Origin: Fredinandcohnia aciditolerans
GTDB lineage: Bacteria > Bacillota > Bacilli > Bacillales > Bacillaceae_L
Length of the DNA stretch: 64,000 bases
Assembly: GCA_003640645.1 (NCBI GenBank)
Contig: QGHH01000018.1
Span: 28,189 to 92,188 of the forward strand
Direction of reading: 5' to 3'
The translations under genes were made by a program, and so were the position numbers. Every line of letters begins with the position of its first letter. The first letter of the stretch is position 1. Positions 34,100-43,051 of the stretch are shown one piece after another. The notes beneath the pieces were generated by a model. The model saw nothing but the letters and a program-made list of their open reading frames with translations, searched no databases and was not told the origin of the DNA.

Positions 34100-35713
34100 C
34101 TATTCTTTTTTATAACGGTCGTACGCAGCCTGATGGATCTTCATTAATTCTTCTAGTCCCATTTTTTCAATCGTTTCTACGTAGTTATCCCATTCCGAGA
34201 ATGGAAGGTCACCAGAAATAAACTTGTCTCTTTGTTCTGCTACATATTTATTAATATCTGCTCCTGTAGACGATAAAAACCTATTTTCCTCTTCTGTATA
34301 CAAGAACGCTGGCCAAATTTCTTCAGGAACATATGGCGTAATCTTTTCTGCTGCTTCTAATGAGGTTGGAGCATTTTCAGAGCCTTGGAAATATTCTTGT
34401 TTGATGATTCCTTGAATTCCACCTAACCAAGTAAGATACTTTGCAAGCTCCTGTTCCATCGTTAAGCCTTCAGCACTATTTACGATTTTATCTGTATATA
34501 CATATTTTCCATCAGCTGTTTTCTCGTACGTTTCTCCCTCTACACCCATGTAGTAAAGTCTCGCACCTTCATCACTATAGAAGTAGTCCATCCATCTAAC
34601 CGTAGCTGCTGGATTTGGATTTTCACTCGTAATGACAAAGTTTCCAATGGAAGATACTGACGGTGCAACCTTAGAAAATTCTTGATGTCCGTTAGGACCC
34701 TTTAATGCTGATGCACTTACATAATCACTTCCGATTTCATCTCCAAAAAGTTCTATCGGATCATAGAATACGGTACTTGCATACTTTCCTTCTGAAGCAT
34801 TTGCTAAGTATTGACCCCAATCAATGGAGAAAATATTTTGCTCAACCAAGCCTTCTGAATAAAGTTTATGTACATATTCTAGCAATGCTTTAAAATCATC
34901 TGATGTTGCATAGAAGCGGACCTCGTCTTCATTTTCTGGGTTTACATCAATATTTGCATTTCTGACACCCTTGTTACTGACTCCGAATGAACCCTGTAAC
35001 CAAGATACAAATTCAGCCATACTTGTCCCACCATATGGTATTTTTCCGGTTTTTTCTTTTGATGCTTTTAAGAATTGGTAAAACTCCTCAGTTGTCTCTG
35101 GTACCTCCATACCCGCTGCATCAAGGGCTTCTTGACTAAACCAAGGTCTACTAGCAATTCGAACAGACATAAAATCTGGTGAAACTATAGATGGAAGAGA
35201 ATAAATATTTCCATCTGGGAAAGTAATTGCCTTTCGTATTTCAGGGTTTTCATCCATTAGTTTCTTTAAATTTGGTGCATATTGATCAATTAGATCGTTT
35301 AACTTTAAAAAAGTTCCTTGTTTACCGTATTTAAAAAGATCTAGTGTTGGCATTGCAGATAAGAAAAACACATCTGGAAGATTTCCACCAGCTAAAGCAA
35401 GGTTTCTTTTTTCTTCTAAGGAATCTGTTTGTATTTGTTCCCACTCAAGATTGACATTTGTCATTTCGGCATATGTATTCCAAATCAAGATGTCATTCCA
35501 ATCGGAATTCACATTTTGAGCCGACTTCCCTGTAAAGACTTTTAACGTTAATGGATCTTTGACAATAGGAAAACCTGTTTCATTAACATTGGCTAACGCT
35601 TCCTCATCTAATTTTGGATTTTCTTCCTTTTTTGAGGATGTATTGTTGCTACATGCAGCGAGGAGCATAATTAACGCTATTCCTACTAAAAACAATTGTT
35701 TTGTCAGTTTCAT
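34100..35713 (-). CDS. Oligosaccharide-binding lipoprotein, importer 2
   Basis: A 537-residue large extracellular binding protein with lipobox LAAC and lipidated Cys21. It is of the same LplA-like class as the importer 1 lipoprotein. The C-terminal region NYVETIEKMGLEELMKIHQA matches NFVKTLNKLGAEEMAKINQA of importer 1. It lies between nagZ and the permeases, so cargo with beta-linked GlcNAc such as GlcNAc-MurNAc units is likely (inference). Confidence 0.92.
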   Translation of the reverse strand: MKLTKQLFLVGIALIMLLAACSNNTSSKKEENPKLDEEALANVNETGFPIVKDPLTLKVFTGKSAQNVNSDWNDILIWNTYAEMTNVNLEWEQIQTDSLEEKRNLALAGGNLPDVFFLSAMPTLDLFKYGKQGTFLKLNDLIDQYAPNLKKLMDENPEIRKAITFPDGNIYSLPSIVSPDFMSVRIASRPWFSQEALDAAGMEVPETTEEFYQFLKASKEKTGKIPYGGTSMAEFVSWLQGSFGVSNKGVRNANIDVNPENEDEVRFYATSDDFKALLEYVHKLYSEGLVEQNIFSIDWGQYLANASEGKYASTVFYDPIELFGDEIGSDYVSASALKGPNGHQEFSKVAPSVSSIGNFVITSENPNPAATVRWMDYFYSDEGARLYYMGVEGETYEKTADGKYVYTDKIVNSAEGLTMEQELAKYLTWLGGIQGIIKQEYFQGSENAPTSLEAAEKITPYVPEEIWPAFLYTEEENRFLSSTGADINKYVAEQRDKFISGDLPFSEWDNYVETIEKMGLEELMKIHQAAYDRYKKE

Positions 35714-35817
35714 ATTTGTAGTCCCCCTTTATTGGTACTCTTTGTGCTTATTCAAATTACAGAAACTCACCGTTCCCTACATTACTTTCCCCCTTTCATA
35801 GCGGTATAATAGATTCA

Positions 35818-37428
35818 CTATTTACCTTCCACTAATCTTTTCTTAACAGTAACCGGTAGATTTCCTTTAACTTCCTCCTTTCCGAAAATTGCGCCAGCTG
35901 CTACTTTTAAGGCTGGATATGTGAATTCATAGGTATTTATATAGACTGGAACATCTGGTAAATATCCAAAATCGTACGGGCTTCTCATCGCAATTACAAT
36001 GACAGAGCCCTTCTCCTTTATTAGCTTCTCAACTAAAGCAATTTGATTACTGCTCGGGGTAATTGTGAGCGTCCCTACAATAACCGTGTCATAGCCTTTT
36101 GCCTTTTCAACAATGGCTGAAACCTCTTTTTCATCTAACGCACTTGAAAACGGGTAGATATCCGCCTCTGGCTGATACTCTTTTATTGCTGCACCTAATG
36201 AAAGGTTGGCATATCGCTTATCCTCCACCTGCATGGTTGTGCCATTGTCGGGATGTACTACAAGTATGCGCGAGTTATTTTGGGGAAGCGGTAACATTCC
36301 ATCATTTTTTACAATCGTCACACTATCCTTATAGGCTTCATAAGCAATTTTTTCATGCTCTTTACTTCCTACTGTTTCAGGTACAATTGGTTCATCCTCT
36401 AAAGAAATATCTTGCCAGCTCAAGTACTTTTCTTTAAGCACTTTGATTCTTTGAAGTGCTTGGTCGATTTCTTCTTCAGTTAACTCTCCATTTTCAATTG
36501 CTTTTAAAATTTCCTCAATCGCCCCAACCTGTCTTTCAAGGGTGTGGGAAATCATCACATAATCTACCCCAGCTTTAAGGGCAGCAACAGCTCCTTTTTC
36601 CGTACCAACTCCATGTAAAATTGCATTCATCTCCATACAATCTGTTGTGACAACACCATTAAATTTTAGTTTTTCACGCAATAAACCCGTGATCACCTTC
36701 CTGGAGATCGTTGCTGGTACACCTGGTTCTGTTTCTATCGATGGAAAGTAAACATGTGCAGTCATGATTGTATCTGCACCTTCTGCAATACATTCTCTAA
36801 AAGGTTTTAATTCAATCTCTTCAAGTCTTGTCAATCCGTGTGGAATCGTTGGTAAATCTAAATGTGAATCAACATTGGTGTCCCCATGGCCTGGAAAGTG
36901 CTTAAGGGTTGTAGCAATACCAGCCTCTTGCATTCCTTGCATGGAAGCCCGGCCAAACTTTGAGACACTTTCAGCGGATTCTCCAAATGAGCGAACTCCG
37001 ATAACAGGATTATCCGGATTATTGTTAACATCTAAAACAGGAGCGAGATTCCAGTTAATCCCTAAAGCCTTTAGCTCGATTCCTGTAGCGACCCCCACAT
37101 TGTATGCGTGATTAGGATTACCTGTAGCACCAAGGGCCATAGCTCCTGGAAAAATAGTAGCTCCCTCTCCTAAACGACGAACCACTCCATTTTCCTGATC
37201 CACACATATCAATAGTGGATGCGTATACCCAGCCTTTTTTGCCTCCCGTTGGAGGTCTGTAGTAAGATCTAGTACCTCCTTAGGGGTTCCAATATTTCTA
37301 CCAAATAAAATAATCGCTCCAATATGATAGGTATGGATTAAATCTCGTATCTCCTGTGGGACCTTAGTGCCGTTAAAGCCAATTACAAGTAATTGTCCTA
37401 CTTTTTTTGCTAATTTTTCACGATTCAT
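35818..37428 (-). CDS. nagZ: Cytosolic GH3 beta-N-acetylglucosaminidase
   Basis: Releases non-reducing GlcNAc from GlcNAc-MurNAc fragments. The 536-residue protein has a GH3 barrel with the NagZ hallmark KHFPGHGDTNVDSH at residues 176-189, whose His/Asp pair is the unusual acid/base, and nucleophile Asp263 in TTDCMEM. A C-terminal alpha/beta domain (about 360-530) is present as in Gram-positive NagZ. There is no signal peptide, unlike secreted B. subtilis NagZ. It starts ATG and lies 24 bp after the GH20 gene and 104 bp before the importer 2 lipoprotein. Confidence 0.94.
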   Translation of the reverse strand: MNREKLAKKVGQLLVIGFNGTKVPQEIRDLIHTYHIGAIILFGRNIGTPKEVLDLTTDLQREAKKAGYTHPLLICVDQENGVVRRLGEGATIFPGAMALGATGNPNHAYNVGVATGIELKALGINWNLAPVLDVNNNPDNPVIGVRSFGESAESVSKFGRASMQGMQEAGIATTLKHFPGHGDTNVDSHLDLPTIPHGLTRLEEIELKPFRECIAEGADTIMTAHVYFPSIETEPGVPATISRKVITGLLREKLKFNGVVTTDCMEMNAILHGVGTEKGAVAALKAGVDYVMISHTLERQVGAIEEILKAIENGELTEEEIDQALQRIKVLKEKYLSWQDISLEDEPIVPETVGSKEHEKIAYEAYKDSVTIVKNDGMLPLPQNNSRILVVHPDNGTTMQVEDKRYANLSLGAAIKEYQPEADIYPFSSALDEKEVSAIVEKAKGYDTVIVGTLTITPSSNQIALVEKLIKEKGSVIVIAMRSPYDFGYLPDVPVYINTYEFTYPALKVAAGAIFGKEEVKGNLPVTVKKRLVEGK

Positions 37429-37452
37429 CGTTACACCTTCCTTTATTTTTTG

Positions 37453-39330
37453 TTACGTTAGATTACCTGCTGTTACAATCCTCCGGTAAATATTCCGTCC
37501 AATTGTTCCCTCCGGCATTTTATACGGTCCTTCAAAGTAAAGACGTTCTTCCTCTAGTTCTTCAATATGGCTGATGTTGCCCTTCAGCCACTCTTCAATT
37601 CTGAACTGTGCCGTTTCTAAACGAGAAAGCAATCCACCATATCTGATTTCAATGACTTCCCAGCCAAAAGGTTTATTCATCGAAAACCAGAGTTTTCTAT
37701 GTTTTAAGCGTAGTATTTTGCAGCTCTCTATTAAACTAGCTAATTGTACTTTGATCGATTCCATCTCATTTTTATCGCCTGCATCATATGCTTCTTTAAG
37801 CTGGATTCCGATTTCTGCTTTCACACTTAGGACTCGCGCCAACTGCTCATAAAATTCAAACATATACTGCCATTCAGGATTCTTTCTACTTGCATCTTTT
37901 AGCTTCGGTATCAAGTTTTTGTAATGCTGATTCATCGGCAGGCCTTTGATATTTTGATCGTAGAGTCCAATTAACACATCCTGCCAAAGTAAAAACTTCG
38001 ATGGGTTTGATTCATGTAGATTGTTTTCAGATACTCCAGGTGTTTCATCAAAAAGATTTAAAACCATGAAATCGCTGTATGTTCCACCTGTGCAGAAGTG
38101 AAATCGTTCCGCAACCTCCTGTCTAGTTACGATTTTATGATAGGCATGCTCTGCAAAAAGCTGCAGTATCGGCAGGGAAGTTGTTAGTGGAGTTTCAGCA
38201 CCATTGTCCCCCCACATCGTTGCAAACACTTCTTTTATGCCTTCTTTCTTACATGCATTTAATGCTGCCTCTGTTGTAACAATTGCCTTTCCGTAGTTAG
38301 GGGATATCCCATTCCAAGTCCATACTCCACCTGCAAAAATGGGATTAGAACCAAGTTCTTTATGCTTTTGAATAAAGGTACGATAAAACTCCTCATCTGA
38401 ATGATAATAATCCCAATATACGAGCTGAGCATTTGGAATAGATGAAATAACTTCTTGAGGGATTTCCGCCCCTAAGTCATAATAACCTCCGTATTTTGAT
38501 CCCAATCGGAAGTACATATCACTCCAAATCATTGACTTTAGTCCGAGCCCCTCCGTGATTTCAACTACTTTTTCAAGGTGTTTATTCATAATCGCAAAGC
38601 GCTCTTCATAACCGTTTTTATCTAAAAATCGGCCTAATCCTAGCTGATGTGCTTCGTCCATTCCGATATGAATCCTTTTTGATTTGAATGGTTTTGTTGC
38701 AGCCGTAATAACTTTTTCCAGAAATTGATAGGTCTCTGGTTCACCTACTAATAAGATATCGGCTGTATCTCTTATATTAGTGGCAAAATTCCATTTGAGA
38801 GCTTCCGTTAAATGTGCAAGTGTTTGGATACAAGGGATCATTTCAATTCCTAAAGCTTGGGCGTACTCATCACAGACTCTAAGTTCTTCCTCTGTATAAC
38901 GCCCCCTCATGTAGCCGAAATACGGTAATTCCTTTACCTCATATGTATCTTCCGTATAGATCATAAGAGTATTTAATCCCATGACTGCCATTTTCCTTAA
39001 TAAGCTCTTAATCTCACTAACTGTCAAAACACCATTTCTAGATGCGTCTAACATTGCCCCTGTCATTTCAAATTGTGGTTCTTCTGTTATTTCAAACACT
39101 CCACGTTTTTTGAAATATTCAAGCCATATACCTAATCCTCTAAAGAAATGAATCTTTTCCTCGAAATGAATTTCTGCCTTATTCGCTTCGCTTTTAACAA
39201 AGATTGGTCCTTTTCTTTGAATGACTTGAACTTGGAAGCCTTCATCCTCTTCTTGAAATGATAATTCAGGGGAAAGTAAATGTATGCCGTCTTTGATATT
39301 TTCGATTTCACCCGTAAATCTAATTTTCAT
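37453..39330 (-). CDS. Intracellular GH20 beta-N-acetylhexosaminidase
   Basis: A 625-residue GH20-type hexosaminidase acting by substrate-assisted catalysis. The catalytic pair is Asp225-Glu226 in HIGMDEAH. A short N-terminal beta domain (1-85) precedes the barrel, with AMLDASRNG at 92-100, and a helical C-terminal part of about 170 residues follows. There is no signal peptide. An AAGGAGGAT site precedes the ATG. It is first in the operon with nagZ, importer 2 and murQ, and probably handles terminal GlcNAc or GalNAc on imported fragments that NagZ does not. An operator-like palindrome lies 28 bp upstream. Confidence 0.88.
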   Translation of the reverse strand: MKIRFTGEIENIKDGIHLLSPELSFQEEDEGFQVQVIQRKGPIFVKSEANKAEIHFEEKIHFFRGLGIWLEYFKKRGVFEITEEPQFEMTGAMLDASRNGVLTVSEIKSLLRKMAVMGLNTLMIYTEDTYEVKELPYFGYMRGRYTEEELRVCDEYAQALGIEMIPCIQTLAHLTEALKWNFATNIRDTADILLVGEPETYQFLEKVITAATKPFKSKRIHIGMDEAHQLGLGRFLDKNGYEERFAIMNKHLEKVVEITEGLGLKSMIWSDMYFRLGSKYGGYYDLGAEIPQEVISSIPNAQLVYWDYYHSDEEFYRTFIQKHKELGSNPIFAGGVWTWNGISPNYGKAIVTTEAALNACKKEGIKEVFATMWGDNGAETPLTTSLPILQLFAEHAYHKIVTRQEVAERFHFCTGGTYSDFMVLNLFDETPGVSENNLHESNPSKFLLWQDVLIGLYDQNIKGLPMNQHYKNLIPKLKDASRKNPEWQYMFEFYEQLARVLSVKAEIGIQLKEAYDAGDKNEMESIKVQLASLIESCKILRLKHRKLWFSMNKPFGWEVIEIRYGGLLSRLETAQFRIEEWLKGNISHIEELEEERLYFEGPYKMPEGTIGRNIYRRIVTAGNLT

Positions 39331-39357
39331 TTTGAAAATATCCTCCTTGTTCAGCCT

Positions 39358-39373
39358 TTGGTAACGTTTCCAA
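39358..39373. promoter_or_regulatory. Near-perfect palindrome, operator or cre candidate
   Basis: TTGGTAACGTTTCCAA is a 16-bp dyad with one mismatched pair, centred on CG. It resembles LacI/CcpA-family operators and lies 28 bp before the GH20 start. It could control the GH20-nagZ-importer 2-murQ operon. Confidence 0.5.
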
Positions 39374-39485
39374 GTTAATGTTTTCCAAATTGCTATTCTA
39401 TTAATAAAGATACCATAAAAGAAGTAGTTTTAAAATAAAATTTTAAATAATATTATAATTTTTTGTATATATATTTCATTTATGA

Positions 39486-39520
39486 CAAAAAGGCCCCTGT
39501 TCTTATCAGAGAATAGGAGC
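39486..39520 (-). terminator. Terminator of the anmK-importer 3 operon
   Basis: Minus-strand GCTCCTATTC pairs with GAACAGGGGC (two G-U pairs), followed by CTTTTTG. It separates importer 3 from the GH20 operon. Confidence 0.75.
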
Positions 39521-39539
39521 AAAGTTAAACTATTTCTAA

Positions 39540-40508
39540 TTATTCTTTTACCCCACCAAGGGTTAATCCTTTTACAAAGTGGCGTTGAAACATCATAAAT
39601 ACAATAATCATCGGGATAGATGCAATAGCTGCCCCACTCATTAAAAGTTTGAAACTTGCAAGGTTTGCATCCTGTAATGTTTTTAGCCCTACAGGTAATG
39701 TATATAGATCTGCATCGTTTAGCACGATAATTGGCCACAGGAATGAATTCCAGACGTTCATAAAGGTAAAGATTCCTAGAGCTGCTAGACCTGGTTTCGC
39801 CAACGGTAGAATGATTTTCCAATACGTTTTCCATTCGCTTGCACCATCGATTTTCGCTGCATCTATTAGTTCATCTGGGATTGAGTGCATAAATTGCCTC
39901 ATTAAAAATACCCCAAATACCATTGCTAAGTCTGGGAAAATAAGAGCCCAGTGGGTATCCATAATTCCAAAGTTTCGTACCATGATAAACAACGGCACTA
40001 ACGTTACTTGACCTGGAATCATCATCGTAGCAATAATTGACCAGAAAATGAGGTTCCTTCCCGGGAACCGCTTTTTCGCGAGGACGTACCCGGCCATTGA
40101 GTCAAAGAGGAGTATCCCAATTGTCACCACTACGGCTATATAAAAGCTATTAAAAAACCAGATACCTACATTATTTTTGTTAAACAAGGTCGTAAATCCT
40201 GAGAACGTATCTTCAATGATGTAGTCCATAACATCACGATGATAGGCTGCTGCTTCAGCATCACCAGCACTTTCCGCGTCCCTAGCCTTCCCCCAATGCT
40301 CAAAGTACTCTGTAATCCCAACGGGGTACATTTTCGGAGGATTTGAATCTACATAAGATACTTGACGTTCTAGTTCTTCATCTTGGTAGCTGCTTAGTTG
40401 CAAGGAGGTACTAAATACCCAATACAACGGTAAAAGGGAAACAATTGCAAAGACCGATAGTAATACATAAATAATAAGCTTGTTTACTCTTTGAATACCT
40501 GATGTCAT
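39540..40508 (-). CDS. CUT1 permease, MalG type, importer 3
   Basis: A 322-residue permease with EAA-like loop DAAKIDGASEWKTYWKIILP. Between the first helix (about 10-33) and the next membrane segment (about 118) it has a stretch of over 80 residues, which is long for MalG-type proteins. That stretch contains an acidic, Ala-rich portion (KARDAESAGDAEAAAYH) and would face the outside. An AGGAGGG site precedes the ATG. It pairs with the MalF-type gene 12 bp upstream. Confidence 0.92.
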   Translation of the reverse strand: MTSGIQRVNKLIIYVLLSVFAIVSLLPLYWVFSTSLQLSSYQDEELERQVSYVDSNPPKMYPVGITEYFEHWGKARDAESAGDAEAAAYHRDVMDYIIEDTFSGFTTLFNKNNVGIWFFNSFYIAVVVTIGILLFDSMAGYVLAKKRFPGRNLIFWSIIATMMIPGQVTLVPLFIMVRNFGIMDTHWALIFPDLAMVFGVFLMRQFMHSIPDELIDAAKIDGASEWKTYWKIILPLAKPGLAALGIFTFMNVWNSFLWPIIVLNDADLYTLPVGLKTLQDANLASFKLLMSGAAIASIPMIIVFMMFQRHFVKGLTLGGVKE

Positions 40509-40520
40509 TTTGCTTCCCTC

Positions 40521-41441
40521 CTAATCATCGTACCGAAGTAAACGGAATTGAATAATTGAAAATAAAAGAATGATAAAGAATAAAACAACGGATTGTGCTG
40601 CTGCAAAGCCAAACTCGAAATCTCTAAAGCCTGTCTTATAGATTAAGTGAACAAGGGTTTCTGTAGCCGTGCCTGGTCCACCGCCCGTCATCATGATAAT
40701 TTGTGTAAATACTTGAAACGAACCGATTGTACTAAGTAATACTAAATATAAGGTAGATGGTTTTAATAATGGCAATGTAATGCGATACCACTTTTGAAAA
40801 CTATTTGCTCCATCAATAGTGGCCGCTTCATATAAAGTATTTGAAATCGAACCCATTGAAGCAAGATAGAGAATGATTCCGACTCCAAAAGGAATTAAAC
40901 ATTGCATGATGATTAAGGCCCAAAGTGCGGATGAAGATTGTCCCAACCAGTTAAGAGGTTCTATTCCAAACCACCCTAGCACATAGTTAAACAATCCAAA
41001 GTCGTAGTTGTACATCCAGCGCCAGACCATCGCAACAATTACCATTGACGTAACTGTTGGTAAATAAAAGGCTCCTCGGAAGAAGCTTTGAGATAGTTTG
41101 CCAAGAGGATGGATGAGAGAAGCAATGATAAGTGCACTTATTACGTTAAAAGGTACCGTTACAACAGTAAATAGGAATGTATTTCCTAACGCGTCGTAAA
41201 AGGCATCACTTTTAAACACCTTGATATAGTTGTCTAAACCTACCCATTCACTCCCAAAAATTTTGTATTCCTGGAAGGAGATGATAAACGCCCACACAAC
41301 CGGGATCGCAATAAATGCTATAAACAGGATAAGTTTTGGAAGTAAAAATAAATATGCGGAATAGTTCTTTTTCATTTGTAGCCAGATAGTCGGTTTTTTT
41401 GTCTGTACTACTGCATTTGCAGTTTGATGAACGGGTTTCAA
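40521..41441 (-). CDS. CUT1 permease, MalF type, importer 3
   Basis: A 306-residue permease with EAA loop EAATIDGANSFQKWYRITLP. It starts at TTG with a GGGGGAAT site. It is the middle gene of importer 3 (lipoprotein, MalF, MalG). Importer 3 is of the MalEFG/UgpBAE class and differs from the Lpl-type importers 1 and 2, so it likely carries a smaller ligand. Its operon includes anmK, which points to anhydro-MurNAc or a related sugar (inference). Confidence 0.93.
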   Translation of the reverse strand: MKPVHQTANAVVQTKKPTIWLQMKKNYSAYLFLLPKLILFIAFIAIPVVWAFIISFQEYKIFGSEWVGLDNYIKVFKSDAFYDALGNTFLFTVVTVPFNVISALIIASLIHPLGKLSQSFFRGAFYLPTVTSMVIVAMVWRWMYNYDFGLFNYVLGWFGIEPLNWLGQSSSALWALIIMQCLIPFGVGIILYLASMGSISNTLYEAATIDGANSFQKWYRITLPLLKPSTLYLVLLSTIGSFQVFTQIIMMTGGGPGTATETLVHLIYKTGFRDFEFGFAAAQSVVLFFIILLFSIIQFRLLRYDD

Positions 41442-41507
41442 CGCAATTCCCCCAATCTTTCATTTGGCAGCAGGTAGCCCATTTAAGGGCTACCCACCTT
41501 ATGCCTA

Positions 41508-42848
41508 TTACTTCTCACCTAACAATTCATTAACCTTCTTCTCAGCAGCTTTCATTGCTTCCCCTGCTGTCTTTTCACCATTGAATACTAACTGAAGCTC
41601 TGTTTGAATGGCTTCATCAATTTTCTTCCATTCAGGATGACGTGGAAGCATAACAACTTGTGAAGACATTTCTTGTGCACGCTTCATTTCCGGATTGTCC
41701 TTATAAGGGTCCATGTCTGCAGCGCTCTTACGTGCAGGGAAAATACCGTACTCAGTTGCCATTGTAAATTGCTCATCAGTTGTTGAGATGAACTTAATAA
41801 ATTCCCCAACCATTTCTTTTTTCCCTTCATCCTCTTGGTGGAACATTGTCCAACCACCTACACCACCGATTGTTACAGGCTCACCTGATTTACCTGTTGG
41901 GTAGTTTGCAACTGCAAAGTTTGTAGGATATTTTGTTTGTGCTGAGCTAATTGCCCATGTAGCCCATGGCTGCATGGCAACTGTACGTTGCTCTTCGTTT
42001 GCCCATGCTTGGAATGTACCACCAACATCCTGACCACCTAATGTTTCAGGCGCTACATTATGCTTTAATTTCAAATCAGCAAGTTGTTGAATCGCTTCTA
42101 CCGCTTCTGGCTCGGTGAACGTAAATTTTGACATATCTTCATTTAATGGGCTTCCACCATTGATATAGAAGAACGGCCATGCTTCATAGTAACCAGGAAG
42201 GATATATGTTGAGAATCCGTATACATCTGTTTTACCATCGTTATCACGATCAAATGTTAGCTTTTCAGCTGCTGCAAAGAATTCATCCCATGTCCATTCA
42301 CCATTTGCTGGTGGCTCAACTCCACGCTCTTCGAAAAGATCTAGGTTTAAAAGCATCGCATGTACAGTTAGAGAGTTTGGAACTCCATATAATTTCCCGT
42401 CAAATGTATAAGCATCTAATGCATTTTCATAAAAGTCCTTTAGTTCATCCTCTGTAAATAAGTCATCAACTGATTCAATTACACCTTGTTCAATATGGTC
42501 AATACTTACCGCACTACCACTAATATCAACTGGCGCAACATCAGGCCAAGATTGCCCTGCGATTGAAACGCCTAATTTATCAGGAAGCTCTGCCCATGGA
42601 ACTTGAACTAGATCAACCTTAACCCCTTCATGCGCTGCTTCGAATTCTTTAATTTTACTTTCCATCCAATGGAATTTATTGTCTTTATCATCTGGCCAAC
42701 GTGGTCCATCCCATACTGTGATCGTACCCGTCCATTCCTTCTCACTATCTCCGCCGCCATCTTTTGATGTGTTCTCTTTCTTGCTACATGCTGCTAACAA
42801 TCCAACTACTAAAATACTAATAAGAAAAAGACTAAGCCATTTTTTCAT
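41508..42848 (-). CDS. Sugar-binding lipoprotein, importer 3
   Basis: A 446-residue extracellular binding protein of family 1 with lipobox LAAC (Cys21) and an acidic Ser/Gly linker. The fold motifs GTITVWDGPRWP and FTFTEPEAVEAIQQL fit the UgpB/MalE class. It lies about 200 bp after anmK, a gap holding a stem-loop repeat, and 66 bp before the MalF-type permease. The ligand is likely an amino sugar from context. Confidence 0.92.
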   Translation of the reverse strand: MKKWLSLFLISILVVGLLAACSKKENTSKDGGGDSEKEWTGTITVWDGPRWPDDKDNKFHWMESKIKEFEAAHEGVKVDLVQVPWAELPDKLGVSIAGQSWPDVAPVDISGSAVSIDHIEQGVIESVDDLFTEDELKDFYENALDAYTFDGKLYGVPNSLTVHAMLLNLDLFEERGVEPPANGEWTWDEFFAAAEKLTFDRDNDGKTDVYGFSTYILPGYYEAWPFFYINGGSPLNEDMSKFTFTEPEAVEAIQQLADLKLKHNVAPETLGGQDVGGTFQAWANEEQRTVAMQPWATWAISSAQTKYPTNFAVANYPTGKSGEPVTIGGVGGWTMFHQEDEGKKEMVGEFIKFISTTDEQFTMATEYGIFPARKSAADMDPYKDNPEMKRAQEMSSQVVMLPRHPEWKKIDEAIQTELQLVFNGEKTAGEAMKAAEKKVNELLGEK

Positions 42849-42954
42849 TCTACTTTTCCCCCTTACGTATCTTTCATCATTGTTTTTTCAGTACCACCGG
42901 AACACTATTCTTAGCTCTTGCCCTCGCCTCCCTTCCGTAACTCAATGGTATAAT

Positions 42955-43031
42955 GTGCGAAAACCGCTCGTTTTCCGCAGGGGCTCACCTTACCTGCCTT
43001 TCCCGCAGGAGTCTCGCTATTTTCGCTCATT
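42955..43031. repeat. Stem-loop repeat element between anmK and lipoprotein
   Basis: This run contains GCGAAAACCGC near the left end, GCAGGGGCTCACC in the middle and CCCGCAGGAGTCTCGC with AGCGAAAA on the opposite strand at the right end. The arrangement looks like the GC-rich palindromic intergenic elements common in Bacillus. Only one copy is in the window. Confidence 0.5.
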
Positions 43032-43051
43032 TGAACATGTATCAATTTTAT

